Of a stretch of 64,000 nt of DNA, positions 12,661 through 24,956 are shown piece after piece (position 1 is the first letter of the stretch; each line of letters begins with the position of its first letter). The DNA is taken from positions 31,407,234-31,471,233 of the forward strand of contig CM038471.1 of the NCBI GenBank assembly GCA_021464415.1, written 5' to 3'. The notes beneath the pieces were generated by a model. That model ran no database searches, was not told where the DNA came from, and was given only the letters and a program-made list of their open reading frames with translations. Source of the DNA: Lonicera japonica. Taxonomy: Eukaryota; Streptophyta; Magnoliopsida; Dipsacales; Caprifoliaceae. Both the position numbers and the translations under genes were made by a program.

Positions 12661-13389
12661 CTCTTAAAAGAGTGATTCGTAATAATCGCGAGCATTTTCC
12701 ATGCATCTTTTTATCAGAGCATCCAGTTTTGTACAATTAAACTTTAGGAACAAGCAAGAAATTCGGGTCAAACTTTAGGGACAATTTTTACTAATTACCC
12801 GGTCATATATGTAGATTATATATTTACCATATACATATATATTTAATTTACCCGTTTTTTATTCTGTTTTATGATAAACCTTATTTTTTTTTATCCACCC
12901 GCCTTCTCTTCAAACTATAATAATTCAAAAGGATTTAACGCAAAGAGCTAAAGTTTTTTTTTTTTGTTTATTATTTCTTGATTCTATATGTTCATTTATT
13001 TCCCAAAATCTACAAAGCAACAAACTTTACTGATGTTGATTCTATATGTTGATTTGTTCGGGTGATAATAGTTTGAAAATAAAGAAAGAAAGAAATAAAT
13101 AAAGAAAGAGGCACAAATACATGTAACAAAGCAGATTTATAGAATGATTGCAAAATGTAAACCCTCCACCACTCTTCTAAAATATTTAACATGCATTAAA
13201 AATATAGCTTCATGAACCGAAAAACATAATAAAAGGCGCGATTAGCCAACACAAAACAAACTTAAACAGTATAGTCCCAGTTAAAAGCCTAGAGAACAAG
13301 ACCAAAACATTGATCCTCATCAACATCAAACTCGCGATCCATATCCCCATCAGCCGTTTCGTAATTCCTCTCTTCCTCAGTGAGGTCAA

Positions 13390-16300
13390 TCACTTCATGT
13401 TCCCTAATAGGTTCGCAAAGGCCTTGCCAACCTCACCATACCCGCCAGCCTTCTCATATATCTCATCAAAGGACTCAAAGGCCACAAAAAGAAACAAGAA
13501 TATGTCGAGAGAAATACAAAATAAACTATAAATAGGTATATTATATAATAAAGGGCAACGGATTTCTAATTCTATAAGCTTGCAAGGGATAAGAGATTGT
13601 CGGGGTGGAGACTGCAAGAAGCCATTTTAATGAGTGGCTAGTGCCTTTCGAAAGGTGTTACAAGTTACGACTAGTGCTTTTCGTTTAGATTTCAAGATGC
13701 TTTTTGAAGAACAGATAGTACCTTTGGCGAAAGTTACAATTAGTGTATTTATAAAGTTCAATCCCTAGCAATTACAATTTGGGTAGTAATTAAATTAATG
13801 ATTTATGTAATTAATAATAAATAATATATATACACATACCAGAACTTGTACAACTCTACGGTCCTTTATAACAGCAACAGTTCCGGATTTATCGAGATTT
13901 ATATTCGCAACAAATTGTGGACAATTTGCAGCATCGGCAATAAAAAAATGCGTCTCTTTGTGTGCTTTTGCCACCTGTTCTACATGTGCAAATTCTTCAA
14001 AATGACTCTGCAGGGAAAAAAAAGAAGAAGAAAAAGAACCAAACGCAATAAACATTTGAGTAGAAACAGAAACAACTGTGGACCAATAAGCCCACAAATG
14101 GAGAAGAAATTCACAGCCACACATAACTGAAGAACGACAAAAATAAACAAACATAGACCCCTGCACTTATTGATCACCAATTCAGATTTAACGTCAAAAG
14201 TGCCAAAAGGCTTTGTTCCAAATGAAGCTTGCGTATAAGAAGAACAGATGGTCAATGTCTTCTCCTGCAGATATACAAAGCACACACCAACTTGGAGACA
14301 AATACATAAAGGGTCTTTTTCTTGGAATCATATCACAATGTAATTTAATTAGCTTCCTCACTAAAATCACCCAAACAAACAACAACAAAAAAAATATACG
14401 GATTACCCAACCTTCCACATAATTTTCAAGTGGACATTTTCAGTAAGACTCGTGAAAGAATAGAATTCCTCAATCTCACTATCATTAAAGCGTCAGTTTA
14501 ATAGCAAAAAGGTTGGGTAATAATTGAACAATTAAGTTTATGAGAAGTTGGTAAACGAGTATGAATAATTTGGTAAGATGTTGTACTCTTTTCTTTTTCC
14601 CATGGAAAATAAATTCTCACCAATCTACTACTCCAAAGAATTAGATTCTATGGAAAAGCCGATTGAAAAGGTAATATAACATATCACTGAATCACTCATC
14701 TCTTTTTTCCAACTTCTCATAAAAATCATTTTCCAATTTTTTTTTTCCAACCGCGCACTAAATTGATTCTAAAAACTAAGTTCCATGATAAAAATGATTT
14801 GATTCCCATGAAAGCAAGGAAGTAAATGGATATGAGAAGAGAACAATCTAAAGAGTTGAGGAAAAACATGATTAAAAACATGATTGAAAAGAAGCCAAAA
14901 ATCATACCCTCTCCCCAACACCAATAACTCTCACCTTCACATTATTCAAGAACCCATTTGTATGAAGACCAAATTTGATTTCAATGATGGAATGCATAAA
15001 GATTCCTGTTGTAAAGGAAAACACCAAAGCCACTTACCTTGGAGGGCTCTTATTTAGCCAGTAAATTACCTAGCCCCAAACCCCACATGAATTTGGGATT
15101 AGTAACTTTGCCCCAATTTATGAAGTGATCCCTTTTATCCACCAGAACGATCCTTCATGGGATATTATTGGCAGGGACAATGCAACATGGCGAGAATGGA
15201 TTCCTCATCAATTAAGTTTGGGGCGTGTGGACACACTTGCACGAATTCATGTAATGGCTAAGCTCACCATAGGTTTTTTTTTTTTGCAATCCTACATTTT
15301 TTGCTATTGGATGAAAAAAATTATTTAGCTAGATCTTTTGTACATAGCTAAATGGCTGAAACCCAAAGGACAGTCTAACACTAACATAGCTAGTGAAGTA
15401 GGTAAAACTTGAATGGGCGAGTGATAGAATATCTAGAATTTAGATTTGACAAAATTTGGTCCAATGTCTGCAAAGTAGGGCTTAAATTTAGGCAAACTAT
15501 ATAGAAGTAACAAACCCCCTGGTGAAATGATGTTGTGCTGCCAGCTATCAACGGCTAGACGCCATCTTATCCCATCTCCCATCTCCCTTTCCTCTTTCTC
15601 CTATTTTTTGTTCTACTGCCAGACGGTAACATCACAGTTACAATTGTCCAACTATCTGTCTTCATTGTTTCAGCAAAAAACATGACTAGTTTTCATCTCA
15701 AATGTTGGTGGGGTCTCACAGCAGTATCAAGATATAATATATATATATATAGCAGTAAATAAATTAGGATTTTTCACAAAACAGCCAATAAGTTTGTCAT
15801 GTGGATCAGGGTGGATACGCTACACAGCTGCTACCATCACCATTACCGTTATGGTTATACCACTAAATTAGGGATTTTTCCAAGTTAAATAGCAGTGAAG
15901 TGATGTTGTAGAACGCTTTTCTATATCTATCAGTAGCCCTCCAAAGTTCCTCAAGCAAACACCAAATGGAACCCAGTTTAAAGTTCCTCAACTTGTCATT
16001 TAAACTTAAAATTCTTAAATGAACAAGAAATTGAAACTTGAACACGTACCCAGAGACACACACATATAAATATATACAAATATGCTAAAAAAACAAACAA
16101 TGTCAAATAATAAACAACTATAAATAAAACCTAGAATGAATCACAAGGCAATTAAAGCTCATGAGAGAGTAATTACCGGATCGAAATTATGCATTAAAAC
16201 AAAGACAAACTTTCCATGAGCGGCGAGGATACATCTGAATTGTTTATCGGATTGGATAATTGGGATGGGATATCTTTCAAACTTAATTAGGAACTCATAC

Positions 16301-16449
16301 GGCAAAAGATACTCGCTAACTTGTCCAACTTCGCTAGTCATCTTCATCTTTGTTAAGTCTTCAAAACTTTCCATCGTTAAGTCTTCAAATCTTTCCACTA
16401 AGTTGTTGTTGGTTACTTGGTTCTCCTTAGCAGCTTGAAAAGTTGTCAT
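13390..16449 (-). CDS. Candidate three-exon gene, possible thioredoxin-fold protein, 3' frame broken
   Basis: Minus-strand exons 16449-16177 (91 codons, starts MTTFQAAKEN), 14007-13840 (56 codons) and 13473-13390 are all open and join in phase 0 at GT donors and AG acceptors. The joined middle reads like a thioredoxin-type beta-alpha-beta fold: a strand KFVFVLMHNF, a helix EFAHVEQVAKAHKE, then THFFIADA and a later TVAVIKDRRVV; no CxxC motif is visible. Compared with the copy at 32.63-32.76 kb, the last exon lacks one base after ...FANLL, so the frame ends in LGNMK rather than the acidic tail EHEVIDLTEEE...CFG. The gene may be a pseudogene, or the one-base difference may be a sequencing error. 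Another open stretch, 14279-14162, could be an alternative exon. The fold assignment is inference. Confidence 0.48.
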
Positions 16450-16839
16450 CTTCCACAAAAAGTGAAAAAGTGATGGCAGAGTGGTGGACAGCCTCTTAGG
16501 TTGGATTTTTTCTTAAACAAGAGGGCAAAAATCACAATTGTTAGAAATTTTATCAAGAGCGCACACCTCCTCTCAATTAACAGTCTTACATAGTTTCCTT
16601 AATACAAATCAGTTTACCTTCACAGTTAGAAATTAGCATAATCCAAGTATCCAACACAATACCATAAATTCATTTTACAATATTGGGTGTCCGAGATTTG
16701 TCGAACCAGTGCCAAAAGGAGGTCCTTTGGTTAGTCTAGGGCTCTGGCAATATTTGACACAACCCGCCAACTAGACACGAACTCCAATTAAGACGACCCA
16801 TTTATACCGAATTATTAGGTTTTAATATTTTAACTTCCA

Positions 16840-16859
16840 TAGAGTCCTAGCAATTTTAT
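16840..16859 (+). repeat. Target-site duplication of the RTE LINE (left)
   Basis: 20 bp identical to 18624-18643 directly after the (TTG)n tail. Confidence 0.9.
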
Positions 16860-18623
16860 AACTCCGCCAGTGTTACTTCAATGCTGCCGGTCCCAAGCCC
16901 GGATAAAGGAGGAGGGTTGTGTTAGGTAGTCGACAGTCAACGTAAAACTACGTCGAATCTTTATGACATGGACAAACGATATAATAGTGTTAATGCTAGG
17001 TCGTTGCCCAGAAGCAACGTGCTGTATCGCTCGAGTGCAGTGACAAATGAGCAAGGGCTGCTGCATCGCCGCCTGGATGTAGTGAAAAATAAGCGAGGGT
17101 TCCCGCATATTTGTGAACAGGTGCGGGTAAAGAAGCTAGTTCATGAGAGGAGGATTCGTTTTGGAACTTGGAATATAGGCACACTTACAGGAAAATCTAT
17201 GGAAATAGTTGACACAATAGGTGTTAAAGGCATTGGTTGGCTCACAAGGTTTTTCAACGAGATATTGAGATCAAAGAAGATGCCGGAAGAATGGAGGAGA
17301 AGCACCCTAATCCCGATTTATACGAATAAGGGGGATATACAAAATTGCGCCAATTACAGGGGGATTAAACTCATGAGCCATACTATGAAGTTATGGGAAA
17401 GGGTGATTGAGCGGAAACTAAGAAAGGAAACCAGCATTTTAGATAATCAATTTGGTTTTATGCCCGGGAGGTCGACCATGGAAGCAATTTACTTGTTGCG
17501 ACGTTTGATGGAGCAATATCGGAGGGATCAAAAGGACCTACACATGGTTTTCATTGACTCGGAGAAGGCATACGATAGGGTACCAAGAGAGATTTTGTGG
17601 AAAGCTCTAGAGAAGAAAGGGGTTAAGATTGCCTATATTCGTGGTATCAAGGACATGTATAAGGGAGCTAAGACTAGTGTGAGAACACATAGTGGGTCCA
17701 CAAAAGATTTTCCTATAACTATAGGACTGCACCAAGGGTCAGCTTTGAGCCCTTATCTGTTTACCTTGGTCTTGGATGCACTCACGGAACACATTCAAGA
17801 GCCAGCACCGCGATGTATGCTATTTGCAGATGATATTATCCTAGTGGGTGAGTCCAGAGAAGAGCTAAATGGGAAGGTGGAAACTTGGAGACAAACTTTA
17901 GAAGCGCATGACTTTCGTTTAAGCAGAAGTAAGACAGAATATATGGAATGCAAGTTCAGTAAAAAGCGGAGCACTCCTAACTTAGAGGTAAAAGTTGGGG
18001 ACATTGGCATACCACAAGTCACTCGGTTTAAGTATCTTGGATCCATTATACAAGAAGATAGGGAGATAGAGGGGGATGTAAACCACCGGATTCAAGCAGG
18101 GTGGTTGAAATGGAGGAAAGCTTCGGGTGTGTTATGTGATAAAAAGGTACCACTCAAGTTAAAAGGAAAATTCTATCGTACCGCGGTTAGACCAGCGATG
18201 TTGTATGGGACTGAGTGTTGGGCGGTCAAAAGCCAACACGAGAATAAACTAAATGTAGCTGAGATGAGAATGTTGAGATGGATGAGTGGCAATAATAGGA
18301 AAGATAGGATCAGGAATGATACCATCAGAGAGGGAGTTGGGGTGGCACCTATTACAGAAAAAATGGTTGAATCTCGACTTAGATGGTTTGGGCATGTATG
18401 GAGGAGACCGGTGGATGCCGTGGTTAGGAGAGTTGATCATATAGAGGGAAGCTTAGTTGTTAGAGGTAGAGGAAGATCGAGAAAAACTATAGGTGAAACT
18501 ATTAAGAAGGATTTAGAGGCAAATGGTTTCACTATAGATATGATTCATGACAGGCCACTATGGCGTCGTTTGATCCATGTAGCCGACCCCAACTAGTGGG
18601 ATAAAGGCTTGTTGTTGTTGTTG
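16860..18623 (+). mobile_element. RTE-clade non-LTR retrotransposon, endonuclease-deleted
   Basis: Bounded by a perfect 20-bp target duplication, TAGAGTCCTAGCAATTTTAT, at 16840-16859 and 18624-18643. It starts with the GC-rich leader (GGTCCCAAGCCCGGATAAAG) and ends in a (TTG)n tail typical of plant RTE elements. Both ends are present, so the 1.76-kb size reflects internal loss rather than 5' truncation. It lies about 400 bp upstream of the minus-strand gene at 13.4-16.4 kb. Confidence 0.9.
16968..18596 (+). CDS. RTE-type reverse transcriptase ORF with in-frame endonuclease deletion
   Basis: A single 542-codon frame. Residues about 1-60 are the N-terminal region; residues about 62-74 ([13 protein letters not shown]) are the first strand of the apurinic-type endonuclease, which then jumps within about 20 residues to the start of reverse transcriptase ([11 protein letters not shown]). 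RT motifs are in order: [29 protein letters not shown], motif [15 protein letters not shown], motif [13 protein letters not shown], and motif C LFADD. The C-terminal domain carries [26 protein letters not shown] and the terminal HVADPN typical of the plant family. Active-site aspartates remain. The missing endonuclease (roughly 400 residues in full elements) should prevent autonomous target cleavage, yet the frame is open throughout. Ser replaces the usual Leu in motif A. Confidence 0.9.
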   Translation: MDKRYNSVNARSLPRSNVLYRSSAVTNEQGLLHRRLDVVKNKRGFPHICEQVRVKKLVHERRIRFGTWNIGTLTGKSMEIVDTIGVKGIGWLTRFFNEILRSKKMPEEWRRSTLIPIYTNKGDIQNCANYRGIKLMSHTMKLWERVIERKLRKETSILDNQFGFMPGRSTMEAIYLLRRLMEQYRRDQKDLHMVFIDSEKAYDRVPREILWKALEKKGVKIAYIRGIKDMYKGAKTSVRTHSGSTKDFPITIGLHQGSALSPYLFTLVLDALTEHIQEPAPRCMLFADDIILVGESREELNGKVETWRQTLEAHDFRLSRSKTEYMECKFSKKRSTPNLEVKVGDIGIPQVTRFKYLGSIIQEDREIEGDVNHRIQAGWLKWRKASGVLCDKKVPLKLKGKFYRTAVRPAMLYGTECWAVKSQHENKLNVAEMRMLRWMSGNNRKDRIRNDTIREGVGVAPITEKMVESRLRWFGHVWRRPVDAVVRRVDHIEGSLVVRGRGRSRKTIGETIKKDLEANGFTIDMIHDRPLWRRLIHVADPN

Positions 18624-18643
18624 TAGAGTCCTAGCAATTTTAT

Positions 18644-21600
18644 CTCTTTGCATTTTTATTGGTTAAATTTACACTTTGTAACAATAAAAATGCTACTATT
18701 GTAAGATAGGTTAATTGGGTTTGTATTTACACCAATGTTTTAAAATTCGACATGCACATTCGATGCATTTTGATCTACCGAGGCACAAGACTCAATTTTT
18801 AGAAAGAAAAGAATTATAGAAAAATAAACCAACATAAAGTTAAACAGTAAAAGTAAAAATACTAAAAATTCAACAAAAGCCAGAATAAAATCATCAAAAC
18901 TGCACTAAAAGTTAAGCATCAGCCAAGACGGCACAAAACAAATAAGGAACCAACCCAACAGAAATGCACCCAGCGCCTGCAACTACACTACCATTACCAT
19001 CACCAACACAATACGAAACAGTAAGAAACACAATTTTTTTGGCAAAGTTTTATTTAGCACCACAACAATAATCTATTTAGCCAAACTGTTTCTTTTAATT
19101 AGCATGCAGAGCAGTACTTCAATTATTCGTAGTTCCAAATCATGCCACTCAAGAGTTCTACGATCTACAACTAAATGAGCACCTTAGAGTTGTTTCGCTA
19201 AAGATTAAAGTCAGAAAATGAGATATGTTCAACACATAACAGAGCAAGTAAAACCTTCATTAATGCATGTAAGTAAGAATGAAATGAGAATTTTTTTTTT
19301 AATAAATAAAACACGGAGTGTATTTGTATCTATTGATATGGGCTGTTTATTAGGCAGACCACTAACCAAAGAAGTAGAGGATTGGCAGTAACCAAAAAAA
19401 AAATCACCTAGTGAGATAATATTGATGTACTCTTATACTTGGCAACATCATGTTCATGGTTAATGTTAAAGGAACTTTCTTGAAGACCACTGTGATTTTC
19501 AAGTGAGCCTTTAAAAGCTAACTCGAAAGGGCAAAAATCCAAGCAATCCAAATAAGTAGGATAGTTTAAGAATCGACGGTCTACAAATTCATAATATATA
19601 GTGACCTTAAAGAATTATCAAATGTCAGGGTATAAATTGGCTGAAATATTAATTGTTGATGTTTGAGTGTCGTTTTGTTTAATTGGGTGACTGTCGTTTT
19701 GTTTATTTAGGTCTCGTTTCGTTTATCAGGAATGAAAAAGTATTATTCTATCTCTATCTCTATCTTTATCTTATTCCTCCTCTCTCTTTCTCTTAGTTCT
19801 ATTTCCTCTCTAATTTCTTCCTGCCTTAATTTCATTGCAAACTTGAAATTGTTTATTTGAATTAGAAAAAGGGTCTCTCATTTGATCTTGTCATCAAACT
19901 AAAGGAAAATATAGAGGGAACTAGATCCAAAAATTCAGAATAGACCATTCATTATTGATCAAAACCCACCCTCTAATAGTGATGGCAGTGGAGTTTGGAG
20001 AGATGAAATAAATAAAATACAATGAAATTAGACTTCCTAAAAACAGAGAAAGCCTTTAGCTTTTAACTTAATATTAAAAGACAAAGAAATTAGACTTCCT
20101 AAAGACAATGGAAGTGTATATGTATATATATGAAAATTTCTATATGTTGAAGGAATTAAATTACACTAAATTAAACAATGGTTAAATGCCGAAGAAGCAA
20201 TAATTGGAAAAAAAAAATACTAAGCTTAAAATCCCTAAATTGAGATTCTAAAAACCCAACCTTCAAATTAAAAACCCTATTTTAGAGGGGGGAGCAGCTG
20301 CGGTGCCGCGGTTGATCAGTCGACGGTGTGTTCGCTCATGTTGAAAGCCAAAGCAGCGTGAGAGAGATATATAGAGAGAACGAGACTCTTCTTTATGCTA
20401 CAAAGAAATCAACGGCCACTAATTTCCCAAAATTCGGACGGACGGTCGAGATTGCTTTTTAAACATTAGGCGGGATAATTTGTAAGTTGATATACCACTT
20501 TCTTTAACCCGGGGTTGAGCTAGTAGTAGACGACCACGTCATAAGTCTGTGTTCGATCGGGAGGTTTTTAAAATATTGTTTATCTCCTAATGCAATTTCT
20601 CACGGCAAACTGGATTAACCAAGGTTGAGGTGCATATAAGTTGGCCCAAACTTAGCCATCTCCCGTTCAAAATAAAAAAAAATATACCACTCTCTTTTAT
20701 TAGTTACTTTTTTTTTTGTCTATTATTAAAATTTGAATACAGGCTGACAAACACGATTATAATTTTGAAATTCTTTAGCACAATAGGATTAATACTATGT
20801 AGTGATATATTTCTAATTTTGTTTCAAAATTTAAATATGACCACAATATGATATCATATTAAATATTTGGACTCGAACAAGATACGAATACGAATTATCC
20901 AATTAATTACTTTTATTTTTCTTTTCCTTTCGATTCATGTTATATTTTCGTTTCGATTTGAACAAGAAAATTCTTTGACTAAAAATTCGTGTTAAGAGGA
21001 AATTAATGTTATATATGCACTAATATATAAACACGGGATAAATTTGAGAGAATTAAAAATAGTTACTTGACATATTTTTGAAATTGGAAGTTACAATTTT
21101 TGCATAAATTGAAAGGTTAACATATAAACACAGGGTAAATTTGGGCAGCTATAAAAACTTAAATTGGAAACTTGTTTAGCAATTTAGCCATAACATATTT
21201 AGCAGATACGAACGGTAAATTAAGCATTTTTCAATTATCTATATATGTTTTTTGTACTATATATGATGTGAACCCTTTTGTTCATGGACGCGCATATTCA
21301 TTAAAATGGTGTTCGTCGAATAGATCGGAATACCCTTATTTGAAAAAAAAAGGAAAAAAAAAGGAAAATTCAGAATTCCAAATACCTTTCTAATTCCAAA
21401 AAATTATGGAAATTCAAAAAAAGTTCCAAAATCAGAAGTTCGAAATTTTCTAAATTTTCCAATTTCTTAAAATTTTGATATAACTTCAACATTAATTGAG
21501 AAAATAGTTGATGAATTGTGATTTTTTTTAGCGAACCATATTGCAATAATCTACCCCCACAAAAACAACATAAACGACATGCTACTATCATTATTAGAAG

Positions 21601-22611
21601 TTTAATTATACAACAAAACACTATATACTAGTTAGTATTCTTTCGTGCAATATTATTAAAAATATGAGTTTAACCAATGTACTAAATCTCATAACAAAAA
21701 ATAAGTTGTATAATTATCTTAAGTTGAATTTAATATTTTTTATTAGAAAATACTAATAAAATTGTTTTATTAAAGAACAAACTTGATAATATCTTTCCAA
21801 CGAAGGATAAAGTTTTTGGAGGATTAGATTCGAGGACAAGTTTAGTTTAAAGGACAAGGATAAATTTTTTTTATTAATTTTAAAATTTTAAATATATTCC
21901 AAAATTAAACTACCCTTATTCAAGATATACTTGACAAATTAGTAAAATATTTAGAATTACGTTTATTAATAGAAAAAAAAACTCAAACTCATAAACTTTA
22001 AATTTCAAAAAAATGAAGTTATCAAAATTTAAAGTAATAAAGTCAAATAAACAAATAAGTAAATTAAAAACTTACTAATTTGAATGTTTACGTTTCGAAC
22101 CAATGATGGACAATACTTAGTGCTTCAATATATCTAAGTACCCCTAATACCATACGATTAATGATGGTCAAACATATTAAAATTTTCCACAGAATTTTAA
22201 TAAACTTGGAAACAAGGAAAAAAGAATGGATAAGTGGAAGGATTTCAAACCCCGTAGTGTGCGAAAAAAATAACTATATGAATTTACGCAAGAGTAAAAA
22301 AAAAGTGAGAAATATTCATTGATGGAAGTAGATATATTAAGAAAGTAACAAATCAATACAGTTGATGAAGAATGAATTCTTGGTGCATAAATTGGGAGAT
22401 TTTATTTATAACCAGTGTATTAAGAAGAACTAAAATACAACAATTGATCGAGTGCATAAAAGAACGGATTTAGTGTGCATTAATTAGCTTCTTTTTTTTT
22501 GGTGTCTAAAGCCTAAACCCTGGACTTTATGGATGAAATAATAGATCCTACGAGAAAAATATTAATATGTACTGTTAATGCACAAGTTAAAACTCTCATA
22601 TATTTTAGCGG
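18644..22611. other. Intergenic AT-rich region, no supported gene
   Basis: No open frame with convincing codon structure. Contains a (TCTATC)n/CT-rich microsatellite near 19745-19815, a short GC-rich patch near 20290-20335, and loosely repeated phrases near 21020-21180 (ATATAAACAC(G/A)GG(A/G)TAAATTTG twice). Small frames at 20630-20851, 21172-21393 and 21370-21621 are likely chance. Confidence 0.5.
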
Positions 22612-22756
22612 GCAATAAAGCTCTCCAAAATAAATTTCGTAACATGGGCATGCCCCATGTTTATATGCGAGTACTATACATAACGCAATAAAACTCTCCG
22701 AAATAAATTTTGTTACATGGGTGCCCCATGTTTATATGCGAGTACTACACATAACA
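22612..22756 (+). repeat. 73-bp tandem duplication
   Basis: AATAAA(G/A)CTCTCC(A/G)AAATAAA...CATGGG...GCCCCATGTTTATATGCGAG...CATAAC is present twice back to back, differing at a few positions. Confidence 0.75.
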
Positions 22757-22784
22757 CAAGTACAAGTAATTTAGTTCGAAAAGA

Positions 22785-22849
22785 AAGAAAGAAAGAAATT
22801 AAGAAGATGCACAAATACACGTAAAAAGCTCATTTTCGATCAGGATTTG
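22785..22849 (+). repeat. Left half of a split copy of the 13.1-kb gene flank
   Basis: AGATGCACAAATACACGTAA corresponds to AGAGGCACAAATACATGTAA at about 13107, the 3' flank of the minus-strand gene. The gypsy element inserted here; the other half resumes at 31445. The last five bases, ATTTG (22845-22849), are the target duplication. Confidence 0.65.
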
Positions 22850-24791
22850 TGATAAACGCATAATTTTGTAGTCGCTAACGCTCTTTTGATTGTTATTATC
22901 GTGTTTGTCTTAGCCTAGTTTAATTAAATTAACCCACTTTTGTGCACACACTCAAAATATCAAGAATTGCTTTAACATGGCTCAAAGTAGCCTTTTCTAG
23001 TGTCTTGATTGTGCCCATAGGTTTTGGAAGCAAGTTGGGGAGCTTTGGGAAGTGTACAAGAGAGATAGAAGCCAAAAGAGAAGAAAAAAAGTCTCCCGAA
23101 GTGTCCTCTGATCGATCAGAGGAGCCTCTGATTGATCAGAGGCCACCTTTTAATGCAAAACATGCCCTCTGATCGATCAGAGGGTGCTCTGATCGATCAG
23201 AGCCCACCTTTTGAGCCAAAATCTCCCCTATGATCGATCAGAGGATCCTCTGATCGATCAGAGACCTCCCAGAATGCACAGCACAGCCCCCAAAAGCAGC
23301 TTTTCTCCCCTTTTGATGCATTGAAACTCACTAAAAATTGCTGGACTTTCTACTTTTGTTCTAGGCTCAGGTGTTTATCCTTGGGTCCCTTAGAAAGTGT
23401 GATAGAATAGCCATTTTTGGCATTGTTTTGCCTCTTTATTTAATTATTTTCTTTGTCCTCATTTGGGGTTATGTAATTTCTAGATCTAGATTTTAGTTAT
23501 TTAAGCACTATTTTCCTGCACTTTGGAAATGATCCATCACTTGTAAGAAATCTAGAGAGAGAAGCTCTTGAGAGAAATGGAAATCCCTTTAATGGTTTTT
23601 GTTCATACAACTATCATGGAGTAGTTTCATTGCTAAGGCTAGAAGATGAAGTTTGCATTGCATTAATTATGTAAGTTTGTTTCTCATTCCATTGTTAGTG
23701 TTGTTAAATACTTCTTGAATCCTTCATCTTCTCCATTCAATCAACCATCCATAAGCTAGTAAGATAATCCTCATAAGGTGATTTGACTTTGTATGCCTTG
23801 TATACATAGATCTCAAGCATTAATGAGGAGATGATGCACTTGTGTATTTCTTATTAGCCTATGTCCATTCCTTCTATGATTGAGATACTTTACATTGCCA
23901 AGCATGTTTAGTCTTTGAATATTCATGGAAATACCATAAATTTGAGATTCCAATCCTTGAATGCTTTAATGATATGTTGAGTGCTTTCTACACTTTATGT
24001 GATTTTGAGACTCAATATTTTCTTAGTTAGAGTGTTGCCAAGGAGGATCTCTTAAGTTTATGCCATAATCAACTACACTAATCACCTTAAGGATTCAATT
24101 TATATTTATCAAATGTGTCTAAATCGGATGATTTAATCTCCACCTAGACCTCCCAATCTTAGACAAATGAAATGTTATGATTTATTGTGCTAAACTTTTT
24201 AGTTGGCCATTTTCATAATCAAGTCAATTGCCTAGGGGAAACTAACAATGAATTCTCAATGCCTAGTTTAATTTTATGCCTTTTCTTTTGGTGTATCTCA
24301 AGTTTGCATCTTGGTTGGACATTATATGGGAATGGGTTGCTCTTGCTTCACACCCTTTGTTACAAGATAAAAATGAGAGATACATTTGTGTTGAGTTTTA
24401 CTTACACCCTTTCTTTATATAGCATTTATATGGGAATGGGTTGCTCTTGCTTCACACCCTCTTGCTTAGAAAAGTGTAAGTTACTCAACACTTAGGAATT
24501 GCATTGAGAATTTTGAATGAGATTTATTTTACATAACATTGCGAAGCAAATGAATTCTATAACGCCTTAGCCTTTTCTTATCAATTGATACATCACTTTA
24601 ATTTTTATTGCAAGACTTAAAATCAACAACTAAAATCAACCAATAAAATTCTCTTGAACAAAGCCTTGGACTCGTAATCACCATATTGTCTTTCCGACTA
24701 TCCTTGTGGTTCGACACTTGGACTTACCAAGTATTATAACTTGACGACCTACACTTGGGTTCCTAAGCGCGGAAGTATTTCGGGCGCGTCA
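22850..24791 (+). repeat. 5' LTR of the gypsy element
   Basis: Begins TGATAAACGCATAATTTTG and ends GGGCGCGTCA, 1,942 bp. Contains six palindromic GATC boxes at 23105-23264 and two copies of a phrase TATGGGAATGGGTTGCTCTT about 100 bp apart (about 24327 and 24429). Small frames inside it (22942-23172, 24187-24495) are LTR sequence, not host genes. Confidence 0.95.
23105..23264. repeat. Cluster of six 16-20-bp palindromes in the 5' LTR
   Basis: Boxes of the form CCTCTGATCGATCAGAGG occur as three closely spaced pairs, at about 23105, 23125, 23165, 23187, 23227 and 23247. Four are perfect; one has GATT for GATC and one has TATG for TCTG. The same cluster is in the 3' LTR. Confidence 0.9.
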
Positions 24792-24797
24792 AGTTTT

Positions 24798-24815
24798 TGG
24801 CGCCGTTGCCGGGGA
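24798..24815 (+). promoter_or_regulatory. Primer binding site, tRNA-Asp type
   Basis: TGGCGCCGTTGCCGGGGA, 6 bp after the 5' LTR, is the exact complement of the 3' end of plant tRNA-Asp(GUC) including CCA. This primer is known for Athila-lineage elements. Confidence 0.92.
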
Positions 24816-24956
24816 TACGGCGAAAGACGGATTACGGGTTTTATAAAAAAATCCGCTTTGTAAGTATTTCTTCTCCCTTTGTGAATAAGTTTTTCTTGCT
24901 TATTATTTTCTTCTTTTATAGGTGGCAATTTTCTTTAAGATCACCTTCCCGGGCTT

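Noticed and set aside
23105..23264. GATC palindrome pairs considered as a CRISPR-like array
   Set aside because: Spacers are very short and not unique, copies are in an LTR of a plant retrotransposon, and no associated genes exist.
22942..24495. Open frames of 76 and 102 codons inside the gypsy LTR, duplicated near 29.6 and 30.8 kb
   Set aside because: They recur because both LTRs are the same sequence; composition is not protein-like and they include the palindromes and promoter region.
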